NCBI GenBank assembly: GCA_044426345.1
Contig: JAWXUP010000019.1
Location: 1 to 38,747, forward strand
Direction of reading: 5' to 3'
Length of the DNA: 38,747 nt
DNA from: CAYJLC01 sp044426345
Lineage (GTDB): Bacteria > Bacillota > Clostridia > Oscillospirales > Butyricicoccaceae
Part shown: positions 15,818 through 24,046 of the stretch, in pieces
How the letters are laid out: each line of letters begins with the position of its first letter
Position numbering within the stretch: the first letter of the stretch is position 1
The notes under the pieces: generated by a model
The model's database searches: none
The model's input: the letters and a program-made list of their open reading frames with translations, nothing else
What the model was told of the DNA's origin: nothing
Made by a program: the position numbers and the translations under genes

Positions 15818-16684
15818 ATGATTTATACTATTAAAAATGACATTTTGTCTGTCGATGTAAATAGCAAAGGCGCAGAACTTTGGTCAATCAAAAAAGATGG
15901 AACGGAGTATTTATGGCAAGGTGATGCTACTTATTGGACAAACCGTGCTACGACACTTTTCCCTTACATTGCGCGTTTAAATGACGGAAAATATACGCTA
16001 GATGGCAAAGAATATAGTATGCAAATTCACGGATTTGCAAAACTTATGGACTTTTCAGTAAAAAGTCACACAGAAAGTGAAATAGTTATCGGTTTTGATG
16101 CGAACGAAGAAACGTTGGCACAATATCCGTTTTTATTCTCTTTTTCAATGACATTTTCGCTAGAAGGTGACACAATTATCACAAAATACACAGTAGAAAA
16201 TAGCGATGACAAAACTATGTATTTTGGCGTAGGTGGTCACACAGGCTTTAATGTTCCTATGGACGATGGTTTAGAATTTACTGATTACGTACTAGAATTT
16301 AGCGAAGAAAATGAACCAACTAAGGTTATTTTTGATGAAAAATGCCTAGTTACTGGTGAAATGGAACCTATTGGCTTTAGCAAAACTTTAAAATTAAGAC
16401 ACGATTTATTCGATGCTGATGCAATTTTAATGACAGATATGCCAAAAACGGTTGCAATCAAGTCTGAAAAAGGCGAAAAAAGCGTTATTGTAAGTTATCC
16501 ACAAATGCCTTATCTAGCAGTTTGGCACAAACCAAAAATGGAAGCACCATATGTTTGTATCGAACCATGGTCTTCGACTCCTTCTCGTGCAGATAGAATT
16601 GAGGATTTGTCAAAACAAGAAAATTTAGTTTCGCTTGAAGCTAAAGGAACTTACGAAAATACTTGGACAATTACTATAAAATAA
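15818..16684 (+). CDS. Aldose 1-epimerase family protein (LacX-like)
   Basis: This 288-residue galactose-mutarotase-fold protein is of the LacX-like subgroup. It has GAELWSIKKDGTEYLWQGD at 18-36, IHGFAK with H71, FGVGGHTGFNVP with H141 (predicted general acid), and CIEPWSS near 254 with the likely catalytic glutamate. Such enzymes equilibrate alpha and beta anomers of aldoses or hexose-6-phosphates. LacX members in lactic bacteria accompany lactose genes, but no sugar operon surrounds this one. It has its own promoter, so is probably a single-gene unit; a weak hairpin (ACTATC/AGATAGT) lies after the stop. Confidence 0.9.
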   Translation: MIYTIKNDILSVDVNSKGAELWSIKKDGTEYLWQGDATYWTNRATTLFPYIARLNDGKYTLDGKEYSMQIHGFAKLMDFSVKSHTESEIVIGFDANEETLAQYPFLFSFSMTFSLEGDTIITKYTVENSDDKTMYFGVGGHTGFNVPMDDGLEFTDYVLEFSEENEPTKVIFDEKCLVTGEMEPIGFSKTLKLRHDLFDADAILMTDMPKTVAIKSEKGEKSVIVSYPQMPYLAVWHKPKMEAPYVCIEPWSSTPSRADRIEDLSKQENLVSLEAKGTYENTWTITIK

Positions 16685-16731
16685 TAATTTTTACACATTA
16701 CTATCCGTTGGAGATAGTTTGCATTCAAACA

Positions 16732-16760
16732 TTTAATGTAAGTTAGTTTTGTGATATAAT
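16732..16760 (+). promoter_or_regulatory. Promoter of the Lrp/AsnC regulator gene
   Basis: There is a perfect TATAAT at 16755-16760 and a poor -35 (TTTAAT, 16732-16737) with 17-base spacing. A weak -35 would suit an activated or autoregulated promoter. The predicted start is near 16767. Confidence 0.6.
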
Positions 16761-16766
16761 CTATAG

Positions 16767-16806
16767 AAGTTTAAGCTGATGGAATAAAATCTGTTAGCTT
16801 AAACTT
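16767..16806. promoter_or_regulatory. Perfect 11-bp inverted repeat at the Lrp gene transcription start
   Basis: AAGTTTAAGCT (16767-16777) and AGCTTAAACTT (16796-16806) are exact inverted repeats 18 bases apart, beginning at the predicted transcription start. As DNA it could be an operator (Lrp-family proteins often autoregulate). As RNA it forms a 5'-end hairpin ahead of the ribosome site GGAG at 16820. The T-run after it is only four bases, so termination is unlikely. Confidence 0.65.
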
Positions 16807-16831
16807 TTCAAATGCATAAAGGAGCAAAGTT

Positions 16832-17263
16832 ATGCCTAAAAAAAATGATATTGATAAGATTGATCGTAAAATTATCCAAATGTTAACTAAAAATGCGCGA
16901 GTTACCGTTAAGGAAATTGCAAGCGAAGTTTTTTTGTCATCTCCATCTGTTTGTGCGAGGATTGCAAAACTTGAACGCGATGGCATTATCAGTGGTTACA
17001 CAGTAGTGTTGAATAATGAAAATCTCGGATTTCAGGTTCATGCTTTTGTGCAAGTTGATGTCAAAATTATGGACAAAGAAAAGTTTTTTGAGGATATTAG
17101 GCACAATGAGTGTATAATAAATTGTTATAATACGGCTGGGGAATATTCTGAAATGCTAGAGGTTAAAGCCGAAAATATGCATGGACTTGAGAAATTATTG
17201 GCAAAATTTCAAGTTTATGGTGATATTAAAACAAATATCATTTTTTCAAAGTTACAAATGTAG
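16832..17263 (+). CDS. Lrp/AsnC-family transcription regulator
   Basis: This 143-residue protein has the two standard parts: an N-terminal helix-turn-helix (DKIDRKIIQMLTKNARVTVK, then SSPSVCARIAKLERDGIISG, about residues 8-57) and a C-terminal RAM/AsnC ligand-binding domain (to the end). Members sense amino acids or related small molecules and control their transport and breakdown. It is followed by a strong terminator. About 260 bases downstream begins a cluster of amidohydrolase, aminotransferase, dehydrogenase and transporters. A regulatory link to that cluster is an inference from position only. Confidence 0.94.
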   Translation: MPKKNDIDKIDRKIIQMLTKNARVTVKEIASEVFLSSPSVCARIAKLERDGIISGYTVVLNNENLGFQVHAFVQVDVKIMDKEKFFEDIRHNECIINCYNTAGEYSEMLEVKAENMHGLEKLLAKFQVYGDIKTNIIFSKLQM

Positions 17264-17303
17264 TGCTTTTTAGAAAATGATGTGCCGAATTTACTTATAA
17301 CTC

Positions 17304-17338
17304 TCCCTTTGAGATTGTACATCTTAGAGGGATTTTTT
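17304..17338 (+). terminator. Terminator after the Lrp-type gene
   Basis: TCCCTTTGAGAT (17304-17315) pairs with ATCTTAGAGGGA (17321-17332), twelve pairs including two G-U, followed by six T. Confidence 0.88.
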
Positions 17339-17419
17339 ATATTATAGTAGTCATAAACCTAATTAAATAAATGAAAAAGCTTATTTTGAGTTAATAAATT
17401 TATTTTTAGCGAAAAGTTC

Positions 17420-17447
17420 TTGACTTTATCAAACTAAAGAGTATAAT
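17420..17447 (+). promoter_or_regulatory. Promoter of the first M20D amidohydrolase
   Basis: TTGACT (17420-17425) and a perfect TATAAT (17442-17447) are spaced 16 bases. The block AAAAGTTCTTGACTTTATC (17412-17430) is identical to that at 18787-18805 before the aminotransferase gene, and the spacing is also 16 there. Confidence 0.85.
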
Positions 17448-17460
17448 TAGCTCATACAAC

Positions 17461-17493
17461 AAAGGTGTTGCGTGAAAAACGTAGCACCTTTTT
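17461..17493 (+). promoter_or_regulatory. Leader terminator/attenuator hairpin before the first amidohydrolase
   Basis: AAAGGTGTTGCGT (17461-17473) pairs with ACGTAGCACCTTT (17479-17491), thirteen pairs including two G-U, with a five-base loop and five T. It starts about seven bases after the predicted transcription start and 28 bases before the coding region. Its form is that of an intrinsic terminator, so expression would require antitermination or read-through. No T-box, riboswitch or leader peptide was seen. Confidence 0.78.
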
Positions 17494-17521
17494 ATTATTG
17501 TCTGCGAAGGAGATTAGCTGA

Positions 17522-18709
17522 ATGACTTTAGATGAAAGAAAAAATAAAATTTCCCAGGAAATTGAAACATTAACCCAAAAATGCTACGAAGTTTCAAATT
17601 ACCTAACAGAAAACCCAGAAATTTCTTTAGAAGAAGAGAAATCTAGTGTTTATGTCGCTGGATTTTTGAAAAATGAGGGATATGACGTAGAAATGCCATA
17701 TAAAAATGTGCAATATTCCTTTTTAGCTGTAGACAAAGCTAAGGAGAGCAAAAATTTACCTAAAATTGCGATTTTGTGCGAATACGATGCACTACCAGAT
17801 ATCGGTCACGGTTGTGGACACTCTGTAAGTTGTGGGATATCACTTCTTTGTGCTCTTGCAATAAGACAAGCACTTGAGGATTTTCCTATGCAAATCGATA
17901 TTATTGGTACACCAGCTGAGGAATTTGGTGGAGGAAAAATACTTCTTGCTGATGCGGGAGCGTTTGATGGCTATGAATTTGCAGCAATGGCTCATTTATT
18001 TGTTAAAAATGCACCTGTTTTTAAAGTCTTAGCCTCGGTTGATATGGACGTCAAATTCTTCGGCAAAAGTGCGCACGCATCGGCAACGCCTTGGGAAGGT
18101 CGAAATGCGTTAAATGCTGTTCAGTTATTTTTTCACGCCCTCGATATGATGCGACAACATTTGACTCCAGACTGTCAAATTCATGGTGTAATCACAAATG
18201 GTGGTGTTTTGCCGAGTATTGTTCCCGAAGAGGCTAGTTGCTATATTTATCCACGTGCGGGTTCTATGCAAAATCTAAATTTGTTGTGGGATAGAATGGA
18301 AAAATGTGCAAAAGGTGCAGCAATGGCTACTGAAACTACCTGCGAAATAAAAAGTTTATACCCTGCATACGGCGATTTATATAGTACGCCGACTGGTCAA
18401 AAACTGATGTACGATTTATTCAGAGAGCAAGAAATGCCGTTCGAAGATGAAATTATAGCACTTGGTTCTACGGATATTGGCAATGTTGACCTACTAATTC
18501 CATCGTTCCAACCAGGTGTGAAAATCGGAAATGACCCAGATATTAAATTGCATTCAAAAGAGTTTGCAGATCTTATGAAATCAGATGAGGCGATAATATC
18601 CTTAAAAAACGGAGCGAAAATTATTGCTAATTTGTGCTTAAATTTAGCATATGATAAAGAAACTCTAGCACAAATAAAATTAGAACATAGCGCACATAGA
18701 AAAGCTTAA
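17522..18709 (+). CDS. M20D-family amidohydrolase (PM20D2/AbgB-like)
   Basis: This 395-residue metallopeptidase-fold amidohydrolase has predicted metal and catalytic positions C98-G-H100 (GHGCGHS), E133-E134 (GTPAEEFGGGK) and H158 (MAHLF), plus the LHSKEF histidine near 340. The dimerisation domain begins GKSAHASATPWEGRNAL near residue 180. Relatives cleave p-aminobenzoyl-glutamate, N-acyl amino acids, indole-acetyl amino acids or beta-alanyl dipeptides. There is no signal peptide, so it acts in the cytosol on imported substrate. The start has AAGGAG nine bases upstream. A homologue lies at 24047, after the BCCT gene. Expression is probably set by the leader hairpin shared with the next unit. 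Confidence 0.9.
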   Translation: MTLDERKNKISQEIETLTQKCYEVSNYLTENPEISLEEEKSSVYVAGFLKNEGYDVEMPYKNVQYSFLAVDKAKESKNLPKIAILCEYDALPDIGHGCGHSVSCGISLLCALAIRQALEDFPMQIDIIGTPAEEFGGGKILLADAGAFDGYEFAAMAHLFVKNAPVFKVLASVDMDVKFFGKSAHASATPWEGRNALNAVQLFFHALDMMRQHLTPDCQIHGVITNGGVLPSIVPEEASCYIYPRAGSMQNLNLLWDRMEKCAKGAAMATETTCEIKSLYPAYGDLYSTPTGQKLMYDLFREQEMPFEDEIIALGSTDIGNVDLLIPSFQPGVKIGNDPDIKLHSKEFADLMKSDEAIISLKNGAKIIANLCLNLAYDKETLAQIKLEHSAHRKA

Positions 18710-18794
18710 AATAAATTAAATTAGCATAAAACTTTATTTTATTAGGTAAAATATAGATATTAACATTATAAAATACAGAATAAGAAAAAAGTTC

Positions 18795-18822
18795 TTGACT
18801 TTATCTGAATAAAATGTATAAT
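18795..18822 (+). promoter_or_regulatory. Promoter of the aminotransferase-MFS-dehydrogenase unit
   Basis: TTGACT (18795-18800) and a perfect TATAAT (18817-18822) are spaced 16 bases, within the 19-base block also present at 17412-17430. Confidence 0.85.
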
Positions 18823-18835
18823 ATAAACAGATGAC

Positions 18836-18873
18836 AAAGGTGTCGTATCCAAAGGGATACTGCACCTTTTTTT
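18836..18873 (+). promoter_or_regulatory. Leader terminator/attenuator hairpin before the aminotransferase
   Basis: AAAGGTGTCGTATCC (18836-18850) pairs with GGATACTGCACCTTT (18855-18869) with one mismatch and one G-U, followed by seven T. It begins near +8 of the predicted transcript. The base of the stem (AAAGGTG/CACCTTT) equals that of the hairpin at 17461-17491, while the upper stem differs. Confidence 0.8.
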
Positions 18874-18896
18874 ATTTTTTTAGGAGGAAATTTATT

Positions 18897-20006
18897 ATGG
18901 TAGTAGAAAGTATTAGAAAATCAGCGTACACTTGTTCAGAGTATGTTCCAGGAAAAAGCACAGACCAAGTTCGCGAGGCTTATGGTTTAGATAGAGTTGT
19001 AAAACTTGGCTCAAATGAAAATTCATATGGTCCTTTCCCAGGCACTATTGAGGCGATGGCAAAGGAAATCACAAGACTTAACATTTATCCTGAGAAAAAT
19101 TACGTTAAACTTAAAGATTTACTTGGTGAAATGTACGGAGTTAACGCAGATTGGGTTGGACTAGGTCACGGTGCAGGTAACGTTCTAGATGTTCTTGCAA
19201 AAACTTTTCTTGAAGAAGGCGACGAAGTTATCGTTCCTGAAAAAACTTATGGTTTATATTCAGAAATTTCAAAAGTTATGGGTGCTACAGTTGTTACAAC
19301 TCCTATGAAAAATGAAATACACATAGATTTAGATGCAGTTAAAGCTGCGATTACTGATAAAACAAAATTAATTTACATCTGTAATCCAAACAATCCAACT
19401 AGCGTTTTAGAAGATAAAGGCGAACTTACAGAACTTATTAAAGGCTTGCCAAAAAACACTTGGTTAATTCTTGATGAAGCGTATGCAGAATTTTCAAATC
19501 CAGAAGATTTACCAGATGCAATCAAACTAATGCAAGAAGATTATAACTTAATTCGCGTTAGAACTTTCTCAAAATACTATGGTTTAGCTGGTGGACGTAT
19601 TGGATATTGCGTTGCAAAACCAGACGTTACAGATATGTACAACACAGTAAGTGAACCGTTTAATTCAAATCGTATCGGTCTTGCTGGAGCGGTTGCTTTA
19701 CTTGAAAATTGCAAAGAAGAAGCAAAATTCTATGCTGACAAAATGAACGACGACAGAGCGATGATGACATCAAAAATGCGTGCAATTGGTCTTGAAGTTG
19801 TTGAGTCTGGTACAAACTTTATTTTCTTTAAAACACCATACGATGCAGGTGAAATCGGTGAATTATTACTTAGAAAAGGCGTTATTGTTCGTCCTTGTGG
19901 TGGTTGGTCTTATCCAAATCATATCCGTGTAAGTATTGGTAACACTGAAGAAAATATGGAATTTATCGCAAAACTTGGTGAAGTTTTAGACGATTTAGAA
20001 AAGTAA
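18897..20006 (+). CDS. HisC-like pyridoxal-phosphate aminotransferase
   Basis: This 369-residue class I/II aminotransferase most resembles histidinol-phosphate aminotransferase. The PLP lysine is K226 (TFSKYYGLAGGRIGY), with N166 (CNPNNPT), D193 (LDEAYAEF) and R234. The substrate arginine sits near the C-terminal PNHIRVSIG. No his genes are nearby, and HisC homologues often act on aromatic amino acids, so the context favours a catabolic or general aminotransferase. The start is ATG at 18897, ten bases after AGGAGG; the frame is open upstream through the leader hairpin. Codon use (GGT, CGT and AAC rich) suggests good expression. MFS and dehydrogenase genes follow on the same strand. Confidence 0.9.
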   Translation: MVVESIRKSAYTCSEYVPGKSTDQVREAYGLDRVVKLGSNENSYGPFPGTIEAMAKEITRLNIYPEKNYVKLKDLLGEMYGVNADWVGLGHGAGNVLDVLAKTFLEEGDEVIVPEKTYGLYSEISKVMGATVVTTPMKNEIHIDLDAVKAAITDKTKLIYICNPNNPTSVLEDKGELTELIKGLPKNTWLILDEAYAEFSNPEDLPDAIKLMQEDYNLIRVRTFSKYYGLAGGRIGYCVAKPDVTDMYNTVSEPFNSNRIGLAGAVALLENCKEEAKFYADKMNDDRAMMTSKMRAIGLEVVESGTNFIFFKTPYDAGEIGELLLRKGVIVRPCGGWSYPNHIRVSIGNTEENMEFIAKLGEVLDDLEK

Positions 20007-20017
20007 TTTATTTTACG

Positions 20018-20047
20018 TATTGCAAATTAGATGAGATTTTTGCGATA
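20018..20047 (+). other. Intercistronic hairpin between aminotransferase and MFS genes
   Basis: TATTGCAAA (20018-20026) pairs with TTTGCGATA (20039-20047) with one G-U, and outer TTTATTTTA/TAAAATAAA can extend it. There is no U-run, so more likely an mRNA stability or processing element than a terminator. Confidence 0.45.
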
Positions 20048-20085
20048 TATATAAATTAAAATAAAAAGTATAAGGGGTTTTTCAA

Positions 20086-21336
20086 ATGACTAAAGAAATG
20101 AGTACTTTTAAAAAGTATCTAATCTTACTAATTTTAGGTGCATCTGCAGGTGCAATCTATATCTTGCCGTACATTAAGTACACTTTTTACGCAGAAACAA
20201 TGCAAGTTATGAATATAACAGATGCACAAAGTGGTTTCTTGCTTTCAATGTATGCAATTGGTTGTATCGTTTTATACATTCCAGGTGGTATACTTGCCGA
20301 TAAAATTCAACCAAAATGGGCAATCGCAGTTTCATTATTTATCACAACAATGTTTACTTTTGTTTTTGCATTCACATTTGACTATGCAACAGCGTGTGTA
20401 ATTTGGTTTTTCTTAGCTTTTTGTAGCTGTTTCGTATTCTGGGCAGCGATTTTAAAAGCAGTTCGTGTAATTGGTAAACCTGAAGAACAAGGCCGTATGT
20501 ATGGTATTTATTATGCAGCAAACGGTGGTGCAAGTGCTATTATTAGTACACTTTGCTTAAATACATATTCAGCAACAAACGGTGGTGACGTAACTCACGG
20601 TATGTTTATGGCTTGTATGGTAATGGCAGCGTTTACTGCTCTTTGTACAATCCTTGTTTTAATATTCGTTCCATCTCAAACTAAAGAAGAAATTGCAGCT
20701 AAAGGCGAAGATGAAAAATTCAAAATTTCAGACCTTGGTAAAGTTTTTTCAAACAAATATATCTGGATTTTATCAGCGATGTTCTTCTGTATCTACGGTG
20801 TTTACAGTTGTTCAACTTATTTCACTCCATATGTAACGGATATTTTAGGATATTCTTCAGAAGAATCAAGTTTAATGAATATCGTTCGTGTATACGGTGC
20901 AATGTTCGCAGTTCCACCAATCGCTGGTTACCTTGCAGACAAAGTTTTCAAATCTACAACTAAATGGTTTGTGGTTTGTGGCTCAATGTTAACTGTAGTA
21001 GTAGTTTCTATCATAGTTTTAGGTTCAATGGGCGTAAGCGCTGGATTTATCTCATTATTAACAATCGTAGTTGGTTTCTTCGCAATGGGTCTTTACGGTA
21101 TTATGTTCTCAACTATGAACGAAGCTCGTATTCCTGTTGAAGTTACTGGTACTGCAATAGGTATTGCATCAATCGTAGGTTATTTACCAGACCTTGTAAT
21201 GCACACATTTTTCGGTAATTTAATCGGAAACTATGGCGAAACAGGTTATCTATACATCTTCTGGATTTTAGCAGCAATGTCAATTATTCCAGCAATTGGT
21301 GCAGCGTATATCTACAAAACAAAAGTAAAAGATTAA
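20086..21336 (+). CDS. Major facilitator superfamily transporter
   Basis: This 416-residue protein has about twelve hydrophobic helices. The loop between TM2 and TM3 carries the degenerate MFS signature GGILADKIQPK near residues 63-73, and a second copy GYLADKVFKSTTK occurs in the C-terminal half. The central cytosolic loop (about 205-222) is charged. The subfamily is not clear to me; organic anion or sugar-acid carriers are similar. Lying between an aminotransferase and a 2-hydroxyacid dehydrogenase, it may import the substrate or export the hydroxyacid product. The ribosome site is weak (AAGGGG), and a terminator follows the gene. Confidence 0.88.
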   Translation: MTKEMSTFKKYLILLILGASAGAIYILPYIKYTFYAETMQVMNITDAQSGFLLSMYAIGCIVLYIPGGILADKIQPKWAIAVSLFITTMFTFVFAFTFDYATACVIWFFLAFCSCFVFWAAILKAVRVIGKPEEQGRMYGIYYAANGGASAIISTLCLNTYSATNGGDVTHGMFMACMVMAAFTALCTILVLIFVPSQTKEEIAAKGEDEKFKISDLGKVFSNKYIWILSAMFFCIYGVYSCSTYFTPYVTDILGYSSEESSLMNIVRVYGAMFAVPPIAGYLADKVFKSTTKWFVVCGSMLTVVVVSIIVLGSMGVSAGFISLLTIVVGFFAMGLYGIMFSTMNEARIPVEVTGTAIGIASIVGYLPDLVMHTFFGNLIGNYGETGYLYIFWILAAMSIIPAIGAAYIYKTKVKD

Positions 21337-21346
21337 TACAAAAATG

Positions 21347-21378
21347 TCCTCGGTGTCTTATGGGCATCGAGGATTTTT
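21347..21378 (+). terminator. Terminator after the MFS gene
   Basis: TCCTCGGTG (21347-21355) pairs with CATCGAGGA (21365-21373) with one G-U, followed by five T. It would reduce transcription into the dehydrogenase gene, which begins 28 bases later without an evident promoter of its own. Confidence 0.8.
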
Positions 21379-21405
21379 ATTAAGGTTAGAAAGAAGGAAA
21401 ATATT

Positions 21406-22398
21406 ATGAAAATCGTAATTTGTGACTATAAAGAACCACTAAGTCGTGACCTTGACCGTGAAGTTCAGCATATTAAAAAAGGTTTGGGCGAAGACACCGA
21501 AGTAATTATATATGAATACAAAGGGGATAGGGACGAGCTTAAAGAACTTTTAAAAGATGCAGATGGCGTGCTGACTTCATATTTAGAATTTGATGCAGAT
21601 TTAATTTCTTGTATGAAAAAATGTCGAGGCATTTCAATTGAGGCAACTGGTTATAATTTCGTTGATGCTGATGCTTGTGAAAATCAAAATATGGGCGTAG
21701 CAGTTATTGCGGAATATTGTACTCAAGAGGTTGCAGACCACTGTATGACACTACTTTTGGCGATTTCACGCAAATTGAAATTCTATAATAATGACATAGA
21801 AAGAAAAAAAAGCTATGATTATAACGCAACTTGTGGTATGATAAGATTAGAAGGTTCTACACTTGGCATTATGGGATTTGGGAAAATCGGTAAAGCACTT
21901 GCAAAACGTGCTCAAGGTTTTGGATTGAATGTGATTGCATACAGTCCATCTTGTACAGAAGAAATCGCAAAAGAATATGGAGTAACGCTAGCAACACCAG
22001 ATGAAATTTATGCGCAGTCACATCTTATTGCACTTACAATGCGATTAACTCCAGAAAATGAAAATATCATCAATGCTGATGCGTTTGCGAAAATGAAAAA
22101 TAAACCAGCTATTGCAAATATTGCAAGAGGTGCTTTAATTGATGAATCGGCACTAGTAAAAGCACTTGATGATGGTACAGTTTTTGGTGCTGGACTTGAT
22201 GTTTTACGTGAAGAAACTGCAGAATATGCTTGCGCATCGCCACTTGCATACCGTGATGACGTTATTATGACTCCACACTCTGCTTTTTATTCTGATTTTG
22301 CACTCGAAGAATGCCAAAGAATTGCATCTGAAAACCTAGTTTATATGGTTAAAGGTGAACTTGATAAAGTGTTTAGAATGGTTAATAACATAAAATAA
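21406..22398 (+). CDS. D-isomer-specific 2-hydroxyacid dehydrogenase
   Basis: This 330-residue dehydrogenase has the Rossmann loop GFGKIG (157-162) and the catalytic triad R241 (ARGALID), E270 and H291 (TPHSAF). It would interconvert a 2-keto acid and a (R)-2-hydroxy acid with NAD(P)H. The acidic residue expected after the second Rossmann strand is replaced (AYSPS near 178-182), which could mean NADPH use; this is a tentative inference. The overall pattern resembles the CtBP/phosphoglycerate dehydrogenase branch without an ACT domain. It follows the aminotransferase and transporter genes, so reduction of the transamination product is a natural hypothesis. AAGGAAA serves as ribosome site. Confidence 0.92.
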   Translation: MKIVICDYKEPLSRDLDREVQHIKKGLGEDTEVIIYEYKGDRDELKELLKDADGVLTSYLEFDADLISCMKKCRGISIEATGYNFVDADACENQNMGVAVIAEYCTQEVADHCMTLLLAISRKLKFYNNDIERKKSYDYNATCGMIRLEGSTLGIMGFGKIGKALAKRAQGFGLNVIAYSPSCTEEIAKEYGVTLATPDEIYAQSHLIALTMRLTPENENIINADAFAKMKNKPAIANIARGALIDESALVKALDDGTVFGAGLDVLREETAEYACASPLAYRDDVIMTPHSAFYSDFALEECQRIASENLVYMVKGELDKVFRMVNNIK

Positions 22399-22405
22399 AA
22401 TTTAA

Positions 22406-22442
22406 GCGATTAGGTTAGCTCAAAACTGGGCTAACCATTCGC
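22406..22442 (+). terminator. Hairpin between dehydrogenase and BCCT genes
   Basis: GGTTAGC (22413-22419) pairs with GCTAACC (22430-22436), with an outer GCGA/TCGC pair. No clear U-run follows, so a weak terminator or processing hairpin. Confidence 0.5.
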
Positions 22443-22491
22443 AATTTGCTTTATGATATTAGCGAAAAAAAGCGAATAGGAGGAAAGAGCA

Positions 22492-24036
22492 TTGAAAAAA
22501 CATTTTGAGTTTTTGGACAAATGGGTCTACTTTGTAAGCGTTGGCGTAATTGGTATTGTGTTAGTTTTACTTCAACTGATACCAACACAGGTCACTACCA
22601 CAATTGAGAGTGCGTTTAGCTTTTTGATTGGAGGATTGCAACCAATTTATATTCTTTTAAGTGTTGTTTGTTTTATCTTCTTTATTTATTTGGTGTTCAG
22701 CAAATATGCAGACGTCAAATTTGGAGGTAAAGACGATAAACCAGCCTACTCTGAATTTAGTTGGGCAGCAATGATTTTCACATCTGGCGCAGGTAGTAGT
22801 ACGATAATTTTGGGTTTTGCAGAACCACTTTATTACTTGGTTACAACGCCATTTGAAATTGAACCGTACAGCAAAACAGCATACGAATATGCTCATATGT
22901 ATGGACAATTTCACTGGGGATTTAGCGCATGGGCATTTTATGTTCCAGCGATTGTTGCTATAGGTTATTTCGTACATGTAAAAAAAGCTGGGAATATTAC
23001 CATAGGTTCGGTTGTAACAACTTACGTGAAACATCCAAAACTTAAAGTTTTAAGTGAAAAAATTATAGATATCTTCGTAGTTTTCGGTATAGTTATGTCA
23101 ATTACGACATCTCTAGGGCTTGGTGTACCAGTTTTGGCAAAACTACTTAGTTACACTTTGGGAATTGAAAATGGCGTGCATTTGCAGTATGCGGTGTTTG
23201 CGATATGGTTTATAATTTTTACTTGGAGCGTCGTTCGTGGATTAGATAAGGGTATAAAAATCCTAAGCGACCTAAATATGGGATTAATTTTCTTGTTTTT
23301 AGCAGTTTTTGTTTGTATTTCACCAATTATGGATATACTTTCGATGGAAATTAACAGTATTGGCATATATATTAGCGAATTACCTCGTATGATTTTCTAT
23401 ACCGACCCATTTGGTGACGGTGCGTTAGTTAGCGACTGGACAGCTTTTTACTGGGCGTGGTGGATTTCGTTCATATCTATTATGGGTATTTTCATCGCTC
23501 GTGTTTCAGCTGGCAGAACCATTCGCCAAGTTGTTGTAGGACAGCTGGTATGGGGCTCGCTTGGATGTTGTACATTCCTTGGAATTTTGGGTGGATATTC
23601 ACTTCACGTTCAAAGTCAAGGGGAAATTGACCTTGTAAATTTAGTGCAAACCGAAGGAAACGAGGCAGCGATTTTAGCAATTTTTAACACACTTCCAATG
23701 GGTGATATTTTGATAATTTTAATGTGTATTTTATGTTTTGTTTTCCTCGCAACGACTATAGATTCAACAGCTTACGTATTGTCAATTGTAACATCAACTT
23801 GTAGTTACAGCGAAGAACCACCGACTTGGATACGTGCATCGTGGGCGATTGTAATTTTCTTACTAGCGATAACTTTAACTATAGTTGGCGGATTAGCGCT
23901 TATTCAAAAACTGGCAATTGTTGTTGCATTTCCACTTGTTTTTGTTATAGTTTTCTTAATTGTACTTTGCTTGAAAGTTTTAAAAGCGAATTATTCACAT
24001 TTAACACGAGAAGAAATTAAACAATTGGACAATTAG
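22492..24036 (+). CDS. BCCT-family transporter (betaine/carnitine/choline type)
   Basis: This 514-residue protein has about twelve membrane helices and the BCCT signature region WAWWISFISIMGIFIARVSA followed by GRTIRQ near residue 325. The substrate-site helix includes SGAGSSTIILGFAEPLYY near 97-114. BCCT proteins carry quaternary ammonium or trimethylated compounds such as glycine betaine, choline and carnitine, by sodium or proton symport or by exchange. The glycine-rich segment differs from the GIG-type of betaine carriers, so the substrate is open. The start is TTG at 22492, with GGAGG eight bases upstream. The next gene, an amidohydrolase, follows after ten bases, linking uptake to amide cleavage. 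Confidence 0.93.
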   Translation: MKKHFEFLDKWVYFVSVGVIGIVLVLLQLIPTQVTTTIESAFSFLIGGLQPIYILLSVVCFIFFIYLVFSKYADVKFGGKDDKPAYSEFSWAAMIFTSGAGSSTIILGFAEPLYYLVTTPFEIEPYSKTAYEYAHMYGQFHWGFSAWAFYVPAIVAIGYFVHVKKAGNITIGSVVTTYVKHPKLKVLSEKIIDIFVVFGIVMSITTSLGLGVPVLAKLLSYTLGIENGVHLQYAVFAIWFIIFTWSVVRGLDKGIKILSDLNMGLIFLFLAVFVCISPIMDILSMEINSIGIYISELPRMIFYTDPFGDGALVSDWTAFYWAWWISFISIMGIFIARVSAGRTIRQVVVGQLVWGSLGCCTFLGILGGYSLHVQSQGEIDLVNLVQTEGNEAAILAIFNTLPMGDILIILMCILCFVFLATTIDSTAYVLSIVTSTCSYSEEPPTWIRASWAIVIFLLAITLTIVGGLALIQKLAIVVAFPLVFVIVFLIVLCLKVLKANYSHLTREEIKQLDN

Positions 24037-24046
24037 AGGGCGAAAA

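Noticed and set aside
17454..17521. T-box or other amino-acid-sensing leader
   Set aside because: The leader is under 70 bases, with no specifier loop or T-box sequence and no leader peptide with a regulatory codon run.
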